Positions 53,201-60,772 of a stretch of DNA of 64,000 nucleotides are shown here, piece by piece. A model generated the notes under the pieces. It saw nothing but the letters and a program-made list of their open reading frames with translations, searched no databases and was not told the origin of the DNA. Numbering within the stretch: position 1 is the first letter of the stretch; each line of letters starts with the position of its first letter. Position numbers and translations under genes: made by a program. The stretch comes from Desulfomonile tiedjei (GTDB lineage Bacteria; Desulfobacterota; Desulfomonilia; Desulfomonilales; Desulfomonilaceae). The stretch is taken from NCBI GenBank assembly GCA_016212925.1, contig JACRDF010000047.1, positions 124,001 through 188,000 of the forward strand, given 5' to 3'.

Positions 53201-53374
53201 GTGCAGAGTGTATTGGGATGCGTAACGATACATGGCCTTCATACGATCAACAGCCTCTTCACAGAGACGCGGGATACTAGCCGATAAGAATTTAGCGTCT
53301 TGGCCGTCGCTTTCAGAAAGAATTTTCCACAGGCGTGTTTCTTGTACCGTAGTCACCTGTACAATGCGTGTCAT
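50273..53374 (-). CDS. Large HD-domain / Hsp90-type ATPase protein, probable defence gene
   Basis: 1033 residues. An HD-type phosphohydrolase-like domain lies at about 50-250 (His58/His62 in TLHDDRH, HD at 96-97 in FFHDQGM, THGNR at 169-173, Asp243 in RLSDILDFD). A GHKL/Hsp90-type ATP-binding domain lies at about 375-500: RELLQNSLDALR with Glu383, Asn387 and Asp390, DNGAGM (429-434) and SQFGIGF (474-480). The last 500 residues show no motif I recognise. Paired HD and Hsp90-type ATPase modules are a pattern of bacterial conflict and phage-defence proteins. It is the only large gene of a tRNA-bounded island. ATG 53374 follows AGGA. No partner gene is seen. Confidence 0.8.
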   Translation of the reverse strand: MTRIVQVTTVQETRLWKILSESDGQDAKFLSASIPRLCEEAVDRMKAMYRYASQYTLHDDRHLLRTTELMGLVLGSEAERLNIIELALLILSAFFHDQGMVLSEQEFSSLEGDTDFQLFRDNWRIEHPNYRETAAQLNSPLCADARKAQLAGQLTELDTAMLTDYIRETHGNRTGEFIRSVYGNDKRLEMQSVNLAPFLASLCESHVLPSDGLISRTGFRYDEQIGTFIVNLPFLATVLRLSDILDFDRDRTPEVLLKSIHFTSPVSLLEWEKHRSVEGWQISQDRIRFSIKCEHPAYEAAARRYMDWIDNELAASKEIFRLQPREIEGYELKLPTHVDRSRIEPLNDAYRFHDLEFTLSTDEVVRLVMTDKLYGQTHLCIRELLQNSLDALRYRKALFSDAGVQWNDGTVELRHYVDEDGYEVLECSDNGAGMDEEIIKNHFVKVGRSFYRSPFFERERTRLKASGNDFDPCSQFGIGFMSCFMLGDRITIKTRRDYGHGRQWGAPLVVEVRGLSGLLVVREGAPEQSIGTTVSIISRQKPSFLDRWTDKVELCPVLKGYALATEFPIVGICDVPELKEQVSIPAKPEIIPTTLEKARVGNRESFHQDLSQVSAFLGGFVRESVLIDDVGVPCLANTEAEWRGKIEGGSKEWGLYLLPTNSELESDFREWNSVPVCMDGILVSGPPGRPSYGMELRLRLGSSNSRIHSHSPALIDARGSLKPEITPGRVPAYHLGGTDLPPGWMRLSDAFDQGLGLLWAQLADCIRRGLTPETFWKLTTVHGVPVGWIPCGTLWEILSVSCTKNGCQTRWSLVRDLGEMSICHTDKQSFLLEDQQGWRVGPDLDLLAWEGEGGRRPQLDWIMNSVALLMSCLDVRDGTVILSPAPPVQPQIPLAQYAEYSRFGVNMVLVDYVGNARDVLSVQTPLPTANRIHPLAELYHQSRYVSEPTDLQDFARSFVPCISSTVSTKEQTPSFSEVSYWQKRVGHLYLSVQWDQYNASLRPPYRLWTEDRGWFSFSEEDFAHWREASVDDG

Positions 53375-53631
53375 CTTCTGTTCCTGCCAAATGCGTCTGA
53401 ATACGGATTCGCTAGTGCTCCCACAGTATGTAGCTTTACCACACCCCCCGGAGAAAATGAACGTTCCTATATCAATGGTAGCGTGCTTGCCATACCTGTG
53501 TGAATCATTATCGCCGAGAAAGGTCGCTGTTTGCCCTAACCGAAAACTCTGAATTCCGCACTCAGGTTATCCCTGGGTTATCCCTCCAAAAAAAATAGGC
53601 CCGCCTCGACCGGCTAACCTCTTGTAATTTC

Positions 53632-53707
53632 TGGAGCCGGGGATGGGAGTCGAACCCACGACCTGCTGATTACGAATCAGCTGCTCTGGCCACTGAGCTA
53701 CCCCGGC
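53632..53707 (-). tRNA. tRNA-Thr (CGT anticodon)
   Basis: 76 nt including an encoded CCA. The acceptor stem is GCCGGGG / CCCCGGC, the D loop is AGCTCAGTGGCCAGAGC, the anticodon loop TTCGTAA carries CGT (reads ACG) and the T arm is GTGGGTTCGACTCCCAT. The 3' half is exactly repeated at 49812-49854. Confidence 0.95.
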
Positions 53708-53848
53708 TTAATGCGGTGGAGAAACAACAACAGGGCACAAAATAGAACAAACAGGCTGTTTGTGTCAACATTTTGACTTTGTGTCAAAGCAAACTTCAAG
53801 GGTAAGGGCACGACAGGCCGCGCCCTCACTGCCGATCACGAAAGCCCC

Positions 53849-54691
53849 TTATTCGATGTAGGAAACCGGCACCGGTATGAAAGTCATGATGAACAGAATC
53901 ACCGCTATCCATCCCACCAAACGGCGTTTTCCGTCCAGAGGCATGTCCGGATACAGCGGTGGGGGATGCTTCAGGCCTAGTATCAATACCAGCACCGCGA
54001 ACATGAACCAACCGGGCCATAACAAAATTCCAAGGGGGATAAGCGCGGCAAAGATGGCGAAACTAGTGATACGTGCGCCTCTCGGGCCGAAAAGAGCATA
54101 CATGACATGGCCGCCGTCAAGCTGGCCAATGGGCAGCAGGTTCATTGAAGTCACGAAGAGCCCGAACCAGGCCGCAAGCGCGGTAGGATGCAATAAGATC
54201 GTTGCATTGAAAGAGAATTCCCCAAATCTTAGCAAACAGAGCAACTCCAGAATAATCGACGAGCCAAACGCAAAGCCCGTGCCGCCAGTGACCTGAGGCT
54301 GGATTTCCGAAGCGACAAGGCCCAGAGCCAGCAGAGGTATGGCAACCACAGCCCCTGAAATCGGCCCCATCGCGCCCACTTCCATAAGGACGTTTCGGTC
54401 GGGAATCGGGGATTGGATCTTGATGAACGCGCCGAACGTGCCCAGCGGAGGTATTGCGGGAATAAAATACGGAAGAGTCACCTGTAGATGCCGCCGTCTC
54501 CCCGTAAGGTAGTGTCCCATTTCATGCACCAGTAGAATAGACATGAGCGGCACGGAAAATACCCAGCCACTCAAGAAAAACTCCAGCCAGGAATCCGTCT
54601 TCTGATTGGCATACAGACCGCCGACGGCTGTGGTAGTGCATGCTGTGAGGACAAAAAGCGCTAAATGAACCGTCCAATGTCTTCGCTTAAT
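53849..54691 (-). CDS. Site-2 protease family (M50) membrane metalloprotease, probable ATT start
   Basis: 280 residues from an ATT codon at 54691. HEMGH (catalytic zinc motif, near residue 56) and NLLPIGQLDGGH (second motif with Asp ligand) mark an intramembrane protease. The usual starts lie inside the conserved first helix: the next candidate, a TTG at 54574, would delete HWTVHLALFVLTACTTTAVGGLYA, which looks like the normal family N-terminus. Only ATT at 54691 has AGGAGG at ideal spacing, and an in-frame stop lies five codons upstream. ATT is a known rare start codon. The target protein is unknown; no sigma or anti-sigma gene is adjacent. Confidence 0.78.
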   Translation of the reverse strand: MKRRHWTVHLALFVLTACTTTAVGGLYANQKTDSWLEFFLSGWVFSVPLMSILLVHEMGHYLTGRRRHLQVTLPYFIPAIPPLGTFGAFIKIQSPIPDRNVLMEVGAMGPISGAVVAIPLLALGLVASEIQPQVTGGTGFAFGSSIILELLCLLRFGEFSFNATILLHPTALAAWFGLFVTSMNLLPIGQLDGGHVMYALFGPRGARITSFAIFAALIPLGILLWPGWFMFAVLVLILGLKHPPPLYPDMPLDGKRRLVGWIAVILFIMTFIPVPVSYIE

Positions 54692-54808
54692 CGTACCCTC
54701 CTAATTTTCACGGGCATCCTTCCAATTGAGCAATGAAATTTCTCAGCAGAGAGCCTTGCTCTCCTTCAGGTGCCTTTGGCAAAGGCCCTGTTAATTTAGG
54801 GCTCACAA

Positions 54809-56698
54809 TCAACCAATTTCGGCAGATTCGCCTTCCGACAAATGCGCGATGGTTCTTCGGAGATGAATGGGCTCGTTGAATTGCGGATCAGGCGTAGTGA
54901 CTCGTAAAACCTCTTCCACCGTGGTGACCCCATTGAGCATTTTTCTTATGGCGTTCTCCCACAAGGTACTAAACTTTTTCTTTTTTGCCATCTCTTTCAA
55001 TGCGATCATATCCGGCTTTTCGACAACAAGCTTACTTATGTCATCATCAACAGCGACAATTTCGTATATGCTTTCTCTCTTGAAATACCCGGTGTCCCGG
55101 CACTGGTGGCAGCCTCTTCCTCGCTTTAGCACTATCTTTTCAGGGCCCTCGAAATTGAACCCTCGTTTGTTGAGGTCCTTGAGGGTCACGGAGTGTTCGG
55201 TCACACAAAAGGGACATATCCTTCGGATCAACCGCTGCGCCAGGAGGCCGATGACGGTTGTGGACAACAGATATGCGGGAATCTTCAGGTCCAGCATCCG
55301 GCCTATGGCTGTCAGAGCATCGTTGGTGTGCAGGGTGGAAAACACCAGGTGGCCGGTCAACGCTGCCTGAACGGCCAATGATGCCGTTTCTTCATCCCTG
55401 ATTTCCCCTATCATTATTATATCCGGGTCCTGGCGCATCACGTGGCGAAGTATCGGTCCGAAGGTCATTCGCTCCTCAGGGTTGTGCAGCATGCTGATCG
55501 CGGGGTTTACGGAAATCTGATTGAATTGCTCGAACACCATTTCAACGGGATCTTCAATGGTGGTTATGTTCCTGTCCGCGGTGGCGAGGACCTGCAGGCC
55601 CGAGTACAGAGTGGTGGTCTTACCGGACCCTGTGGGTCCCGTAACAAGAACGATCCCGAATGGACGAGTCAAAAGCCCCTGGAATATGGCCAAGTCGTAG
55701 GGGGTAAAGCCCAGCGCTTCCAGATCCATAAAAAGCAAGTCAGGGTCTTGAATCCTGCATACGGTTTTTTCGCCGAACGCAGTGGGCACCGTGGAGACGC
55801 GTACTTCAACCTCCTTGGAGCGCGTGTTGAGCTTGATTCTTCCGTCCTGAGGCCGCCTTTTTTCTGCGATATCGATGGAGGCCATGCCCTTGATGCAAGA
55901 GGTGAACGCCTGATGAAGCGGGCCCGGAATCCAGTCGATGTCGTGAAGCATGCCGTCAATGCGCATCCTCAGTAGGCTCTTGTTGCGTTTGGGCTCGATA
56001 TGAATGTCGCTGGCTCTCTGGGAAATAGCTCTGCGGAACATGGCATCGACCGCGGTGCGAATGTTCTTGTCTGTATGGGAGATTTCCTCCAGGCTCTTGA
56101 TATCGGCCAGCCTCTCCAGATCGGCCAGTTCTTTGAAATACTTGACATGCTTTTCCGCCGCGGCCTTGATGGAGCCTTTGAATCCATGAAACTCCAGGAT
56201 GATCTTCATGATATCGGATTTGGGCGCTATGACTATCTCGATGTCCTTGCCCGTTACCCGGGAAACGTCTTCGAGGACCTCGCGCTGGGAAGGATCGTAC
56301 ATAGCGACCCTCAATTTTCCGTTGATCTCCTGGATCGGAATCAAAAGGAAACGGTCGGCAAACTTCTGTGGCAAGAGGCGAGTGACAAAATCGGGGTCCA
56401 ATTCGAGGGCGTCGAGCCTCATAAAGGAGTGTCCAAGGTGCTTGGCGATGGCCTGGGTGATAGCGGCCTCATCCACTACGCCATGTGGTCCTGAAAGCTT
56501 CATACCGGCTATTATTTCAGCCGCGGTGGTCTGGTGCGCATGGGGCACCGAGCCCTTGACCTGTTTGGCGTGTTCCTGCGCGAGACGGTCCTTGATGTAG
56601 TTGTCCGCTCCCTGAAGCTTCAAAAGCGCATTATCGTCAAGGAGTCCGCTGGAGTAGAGAATCTCTCCTATCTGAATGGCGTCGTTATATATTTCCAC
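54809..56698 (-). CDS. GspE/PilB-type secretion or pilus assembly ATPase
   Basis: 629 residues: an N-terminal MshEN-like region (LSGPHGVVDEAAITQAIAKHLG, LLPQKFADRFLLIPI) and then the motor domain with Walker A GPTGSGKT (near 350), Asp box, Walker B-like DPDIIMIGEIRDEETA and His box GHLVFSTLHTNDA. A zinc tetra-Cys motif follows (CPFC, CHQC). It powers type II secretion or type IV pili. No other pilus or secretion gene is in the window, so its complex is elsewhere. The start at GTG 56698 is uncertain; GGGTG lies at six bases. Confidence 0.88.
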   Translation of the reverse strand: MEIYNDAIQIGEILYSSGLLDDNALLKLQGADNYIKDRLAQEHAKQVKGSVPHAHQTTAAEIIAGMKLSGPHGVVDEAAITQAIAKHLGHSFMRLDALELDPDFVTRLLPQKFADRFLLIPIQEINGKLRVAMYDPSQREVLEDVSRVTGKDIEIVIAPKSDIMKIILEFHGFKGSIKAAAEKHVKYFKELADLERLADIKSLEEISHTDKNIRTAVDAMFRRAISQRASDIHIEPKRNKSLLRMRIDGMLHDIDWIPGPLHQAFTSCIKGMASIDIAEKRRPQDGRIKLNTRSKEVEVRVSTVPTAFGEKTVCRIQDPDLLFMDLEALGFTPYDLAIFQGLLTRPFGIVLVTGPTGSGKTTTLYSGLQVLATADRNITTIEDPVEMVFEQFNQISVNPAISMLHNPEERMTFGPILRHVMRQDPDIIMIGEIRDEETASLAVQAALTGHLVFSTLHTNDALTAIGRMLDLKIPAYLLSTTVIGLLAQRLIRRICPFCVTEHSVTLKDLNKRGFNFEGPEKIVLKRGRGCHQCRDTGYFKRESIYEIVAVDDDISKLVVEKPDMIALKEMAKKKKFSTLWENAIRKMLNGVTTVEEVLRVTTPDPQFNEPIHLRRTIAHLSEGESAEIG

Positions 56699-57011
56699 TG
56701 AGGTCACCCAAAGCACTCAAAGGCATTGTTATCTGAGAATACCGGATGAATATGAGGTCTCACAGCTCTTGGAGTGAAAAACGCGTTCTTGCAGGCGTGT
56801 GTCCCACGGATTTGCTTTCGAGCCGGCCATCGGCAGCGAACTCCACCGTTCACCTGATTCGCGCAATCAAACGAAAGAGGAAATCCCCCGCAATTTCCCA
56901 GATCGAACGCCACTCGAAATTGGACACGCCGCTCGCAAGCGCGGTTCTCGCGCCTCCAGCGATCATAATAATTGTTGCTGTGCTGAGAATCAATAGGTAG
57001 TTGATGCTGGA

Positions 57012-57064
57012 GGTAAGCGCTCACCAACCTGAAGTTGCTGCGTGAGGTGCGGTGAACGCTTACC
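57012..57064. terminator. Hairpin downstream of the HU genes, possible terminator
   Basis: GGTAAGCGCTCACC and GGTGAACGCTTACC pair over 14 bp with one mismatch, loop 25 nt. It lies 26 bp beyond the HU stop. No T-run on the minus strand, so it may act as an RNA-stability element. The remaining gene-free stretch (56699-57011) shows nothing else. Confidence 0.4.
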
Positions 57065-57089
57065 GTCGGAGGACCTGGACTACTGTTTG

Positions 57090-57368
57090 CTACTGGTCGT
57101 CGGCTTTTTCTCTGAGTTCTTTTCCGGTCTTGAAGAAAGGGAGCCTTTTCTCATCTACCGCTATCTTGTCGCCAGTTTTGGGATTTCTACCGGTGTAGCC
57201 CTTGTATTCTTTGACCATGAACGACCCGAACCCCCGGATCTCGATTCGATCACCGCTGATCAGGGCATCGGACATAGTGTCAAAGACCAGATTGACAATT
57301 TCCTCGGACTTCCGTAGGGGAAGATCAGCATCCTTGGCCAGGGCCACAATGAGATCTGACTTGTTCAT
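57090..57368 (-). CDS. HU/IHF-family DNA-binding protein (IHF-like)
   Basis: 92 residues. MNKSDLIVALAKDADLPLRKSEEIVNLVFDTM followed by IEIRGFGSFMVKEYKGYTGRNPKTGD and a Lys-rich end is the HU/IHF fold with its beta-arm and RNPKTG tip. It is closer to IHF-beta than to HU in its first helices. AGGAATCTGCC precedes the ATG at 57368. It is co-transcribed with the second HU-like gene 22 bp upstream. Confidence 0.93.
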   Translation of the reverse strand: MNKSDLIVALAKDADLPLRKSEEIVNLVFDTMSDALISGDRIEIRGFGSFMVKEYKGYTGRNPKTGDKIAVDEKRLPFFKTGKELREKADDQ

Positions 57369-57390
57369 GGCAGATTCCTATCTCTACGGG

Positions 57391-57675
57391 TTATTTCGCT
57401 TTCTTTGCAACTTCCTTGAGTGCCCTGGATGCGGAAAACCGAGGAGCCTTGCCGGCCGGGATCTTGATTTTTTGGCGTGTCTGAGGATTGACGCCTGTAC
57501 GGGCCTTTTTCTTGATTACCTTGAAGGTCCCTAAATCAGCGATGCGGATCTTCCCGTCTTTTTTCTTGAGGGAATCGTGGATCGCTCCCACAAGGGCATT
57601 AAGAGCCGCGGAAGCAGACTTCTTCGTGATCCCAGCTTGTTCTGCCATACGATTGACGAGTTCAGCTTTGGTCAT
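57391..57675 (-). CDS. HU-family DNA-binding protein
   Basis: 94 residues: MTKAELVNRMAEQAGITKKSASAALNALVGAI, then IRIADLGTFKVIKKKARTGVNPQT and a basic tail. It has the HU fold but is unusually Lys/Ala-rich and has GVNPQT in place of RNPKTG at the arm tip. AGGAGG lies eight bases before the ATG. A strong promoter sits about 65-95 bp upstream. With its neighbour it may form a heterodimer or two separate homodimers. Confidence 0.93.
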   Translation of the reverse strand: MTKAELVNRMAEQAGITKKSASAALNALVGAIHDSLKKKDGKIRIADLGTFKVIKKKARTGVNPQTRQKIKIPAGKAPRFSASRALKEVAKKAK

Positions 57676-57739
57676 GACAACAACCTCCTAAAAAAGTAAG
57701 AAGCTTCAAGGATTTGAAACTACACCGAACGATTGCACC

Positions 57740-57768
57740 ATGTTATCTATAGGAATTTGAATTGTCAA
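57740..57768 (-). promoter_or_regulatory. Sigma-70-type promoter of the HU operon
   Basis: On the minus strand: TTGACA (57768-57763), 17-bp spacer, TAACAT (57745-57740) in an AT-rich tract. It leads into the two HU genes. Confidence 0.7.
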
Positions 57769-57893
57769 GAGAAATTGCAGGACGTTGAAAAATTCCCCAA
57801 AAAAAGTCTACCATTCAAGGATAATTCACTCCGGACCGTTTTCTCTTGACAATCATTCCAGGCGCTATTAATCGGTCTTTCGAGGTCGTACTT

Positions 57894-58160
57894 ATGAATG
57901 AAACATCTCTCCTCGAACATCTCGAAGAAGTTGCTACCAGACTCGGAGTGGAACTGAGGTATGAAAACCTTGCAGTGGTCGGCATCAGGAGCGACGGCGG
58001 GTTCTGTAAAGTGGGGGGCAAACCCATGATCCTCATTAACCGAAAAGATTCCAGGCGCCGACAAATTCAGATTCTCGCCCGTTCATTGAACAGACTTAAC
58101 CTCGATGGAATTTTTATACCGCCGGCCGTCCGAAAAGTGATTGAGGCGTATGACAATTGA
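57894..58160 (+). CDS. Small conserved protein of unknown function
   Basis: 88 residues: LLEHLEEVATRLGVELRYENLAV then GGFCKVGGKPMILINRKDSRRRQIQILARSLNRLNL and VPPAV-like IPPAVRKVI. I have a sense of this as a conserved delta-proteobacterial family with a Leu-Gly-Arg-Tyr motif and one Cys, but know no function. ATG 57894 has GAGG upstream. The frame is open 16 codons further, without support. Confidence 0.7.
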   Translation: MNETSLLEHLEEVATRLGVELRYENLAVVGIRSDGGFCKVGGKPMILINRKDSRRRQIQILARSLNRLNLDGIFIPPAVRKVIEAYDN

Positions 58161-58307
58161 TGCCCACAGGTAACTAGTCTGCGGGCGCGCTCCTACGATT
58201 TTCCGGAGAAGGGCCTGGGGAGAGCCACGTTGCACTGAAGGGGATTGTGCACTTGGCAAAGAAGAGACTGCTTAGCTTGTCATCATCCGGATATGCATCT
58301 CTGTTCC

Positions 58308-58371
58308 CGTAGGGGCGCATGGCGTGCGCCCGCATGGGGGCGGTCCCGCGTTCTGCGCGGGATCGCCCCTA
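58308..58371. repeat. GTAGGGGC-type palindromic repeat
   Basis: GTAGGGGC at the left end, GCCCCTAC at the right end, and an inner pair (GGCGGTCCCGCG / CGCGGGATCGCC, one mismatch). Same end sequence as the core of the composite element near 44.9 kb. It lies in the gene-free space before the GTPase gene. Confidence 0.65.
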
Positions 58372-58452
58372 CAGGAGCAGAAGACGACAACGAAAGCGGA
58401 TACCATGTGGTCGCCGCTATGATTTCCGAGGAAGCGGACCATTCTTGGTAAA

Positions 58453-60186
58453 GTGAACAATTCCGTTACTGAAAAAGTCCTCCCCGAGAACAGAGTCTGT
58501 AAAGTGGCCTACAACCTAATTCTCGATCTGCCTTGCAGCGAACGTTTGGGCGATTTTGAGGCCCTCAAACAAAAGAAACTTGAAGCCGAAAAGCTGCTCG
58601 CCGCCTGGGCGTGGAAATCGGGTCTAAGTGGCTCTTTCCCACTCATAACCTGTTTAATGGGCGGGACAGGAACGGGCAAGAGCACCCTCTTCAACTCCTT
58701 GGCCGGCCGGAAGATCAGCGCGGTGGGCATGAGGCGACCTTGCACGGTCAAGGCCGTGATCCTCGCCCCCGGCGGATCGGGAAAAGAGATTCAGGAATGT
58801 CCTTTCTTACGTCTCGACCCTGAAGGCAACGCGGACCTCGTTATCGAAGAGGAACCTGAGACCGCCAAAATCATCCTCGTGGATACGCCCGATTTTGACA
58901 GCATCGAACTCTCGAACCGTGTGATAGCGGAGAACTTTTTCATAATAAGTGACGTGCTGGTGTTCATAACCTCCCAAGAGAAATACGCGGACCTGACAGG
59001 CCATCAGATGGCCGAGCGAGCCAAACAATGGGGGAAGAACACCGTTTTTGTTATGAATAAAGTCAGTTCAGATGCAGCCTTCAACGATTTTCGCCGTGCC
59101 CTCGAATTGCGAGGCCACTTATCGGAGCCAATAAGGATCGAACGTGTACCAGGGTCGCCTGAACTGATCGAAGGTCTGCGCACAAGGCCGGGGATTTCCG
59201 GATTGGTATCGGCCGAACCCGAGCGCGGAGGTTCAGAAAGACTTCGATCGAAAGAACTGGAAAGGCTGAATCTGCATACCGCAGCGGCCCTTGTGGATCT
59301 CGAAGGGGCCCTCCGTGGCCAAACGCAAAGAATATCCGCGGTCAACCGAAAGGTCGAAGACATCTTTGAGGCCACGTCCGATGAGATGGAACACCAGCTT
59401 GACGCCATTGTTTCCGATGATATCGAAGTTCGAAGCCGGGAGCGTTTGCAGGAGTTGCTCAGGAAGTACGACATCCTGTTCGTTCCTAGAATGATGATTC
59501 GCAATGCGCTGAAGTCAATCTTCCGGTCGGTGGCTGAATTGATTACCGGCCAATGGGGAGGAACGCGGGCCCAGGAAGATGAGAAACAGATCAGGAGCGA
59601 GGATTTCGAGGGCACCAGGGCGGCGGTCAGGCTTAAGCCTTTGGAATCTGCGGTGGCTCGGCTTAACCTCAGAATTGCCGAACTGTTGTCGTCGGACCCG
59701 ACGTTGCAGGATATTCGTGAGGTGGCCCGCGAAGATGTCGCCCGATGGGGTTCGCCAAAGATTCAAGAACTCTACGATCAGGCTTTTCCCGGTGTGGAAC
59801 ATCTCTTGGATGCCGAGTTCAATCGCTTGCGAGAAGGACTCTCATCCGCAGATGAGATCAAGCTTTATGGGTCCTACACGCTTTGGGCTCTGTTGCTTAT
59901 TACGGCTGAAATAGTAGTCGGTGGCGGCTTTACCCTGCTGGATGCATTGCTGAACACCGTAATCGTGCCCTTCATTCCTAAATGGCTCTTGAAGCTCAAG
60001 GTGTTGGACGTGCTGCGCGATATAGGCCGCCGCGTGGACGAAGAACATAGGACGGCCTTGCGAGGAATCCTGAAAAAACAAGCCAATCTGTATACAGAGC
60101 GATTCTCAGTGCTTCTGCCCGACGCAGAAGCACTGGAACGGCTTCGCCTCCGTAGGATCGACGTCCAAAGCCAACGAGCGAGGTGA
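58453..60186 (+). CDS. Dynamin-like GTPase with C-terminal membrane segments
   Basis: 577 residues. G1 is GGTGTGKST (about 70-78), G3 DTPDFDS (about 144-150), G4 NKVS in place of NKxD (about 197-200). A helical middle follows, with coiled-coil character (ALRGQTQRISAVNRKVEDIF). Two membrane or amphipathic stretches lie near residues 475-510 (LYGSYTLWALLLITAEIVVGGGF, LLNTVIVPFIPKWLL). It may shape membranes or regulate envelope assembly, like YfjP/YeeP-type GTPases. The start is GTG 58453 with a weak ribosome site. It stands alone on its transcript. Confidence 0.8.
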   Translation: MNNSVTEKVLPENRVCKVAYNLILDLPCSERLGDFEALKQKKLEAEKLLAAWAWKSGLSGSFPLITCLMGGTGTGKSTLFNSLAGRKISAVGMRRPCTVKAVILAPGGSGKEIQECPFLRLDPEGNADLVIEEEPETAKIILVDTPDFDSIELSNRVIAENFFIISDVLVFITSQEKYADLTGHQMAERAKQWGKNTVFVMNKVSSDAAFNDFRRALELRGHLSEPIRIERVPGSPELIEGLRTRPGISGLVSAEPERGGSERLRSKELERLNLHTAAALVDLEGALRGQTQRISAVNRKVEDIFEATSDEMEHQLDAIVSDDIEVRSRERLQELLRKYDILFVPRMMIRNALKSIFRSVAELITGQWGGTRAQEDEKQIRSEDFEGTRAAVRLKPLESAVARLNLRIAELLSSDPTLQDIREVAREDVARWGSPKIQELYDQAFPGVEHLLDAEFNRLREGLSSADEIKLYGSYTLWALLLITAEIVVGGGFTLLDALLNTVIVPFIPKWLLKLKVLDVLRDIGRRVDEEHRTALRGILKKQANLYTERFSVLLPDAEALERLRLRRIDVQSQRAR

Positions 60187-60454
60187 CTTTTTACGGGAGT
60201 TCGATGCTTGTCGGACCTCAGTTGGTACCGCGTCGCCGTGGCAGCTTGACTCAATCAGGCTAGCCCGTGGCCGCAATTGCCCACGCGATACCGCATGGCG
60301 CTGCACCCGGGAATCGATCCGACGAAGGCCTGCTTGAGGAATAGTGCAAAGTTTCTTGGCCCTACTTTACTCCGCCGGCGGTTTGTCATACAAGTCGGTG
60401 GGTCTCATACCGATTCGCGGTTAAAAAAGTGACTCGGGTGTCCATGTTGTCCGG

Positions 60455-60479
60455 CACGGACCTGGAAACCAGGTCAGTG
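60455..60479. repeat. Variant CACGGACCTG palindrome
   Basis: CACGGACCTGG, AAA, CCAGGTCAGTG: 10 of 11 bp pair. Same family as the palindromes at 38306-38331 and 60518-60543. Confidence 0.55.
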
Positions 60480-60517
60480 GAACCCAATATTTTCAACTTC
60501 GAACGGGTGTTGGGTGC

Positions 60518-60543
60518 CACGGACCTGCCCAAGCAGGTCCGTG
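60518..60543 (+). repeat. Short palindromic repeat CACGGACCTGC...GCAGGTCCGTG
   Basis: Perfect 11-bp stem, 4-nt loop CCAA. Shares flank TTGGGTGC with the copy at 38306-38331 when that is read on the minus strand. The rest of the 586-bp space (60187-60772) holds no supported gene. Confidence 0.7.
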
Positions 60544-60772
60544 CTTCTTCTATGCGGCGTTCCGGGGTTGCTCGCAAATCAGTCTCAGAGCTATATCCCC
60601 GGGGAACGGTCGCGTTCCGCAGCAAGAAACTTTTCAGCTAAAGGGCTGTCTAGCTAACCGAACACATGTTCGCGTCGCAGGGCACAGCGTTAGCAATGAA
60701 TGTTTACGACCGCCTTGCCGGTGTAGTGGCTAGTGCATAAATGTTTAGTAGTTTCCTAAAAGGGAGAGCATA

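Larger units (their letters stand above)
49812..53674. mobile_element. 3.8-kb genomic island integrated at tRNA-Thr
   Basis: Bounded by the 43-bp direct repeat (49812-49854 and 53632-53674). It contains one large gene (HD-Hsp90-type ATPase) and one small gene, and no integrase, so it must rely on another element or be a decayed remnant. Tandem GGTTATCCCT repeats lie at 53565-53574 and 53576-53585, inside its tRNA-side end; they could be binding sites for the recombinase. The large gene looks AT-richer than its neighbours by eye. Confidence 0.8.
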
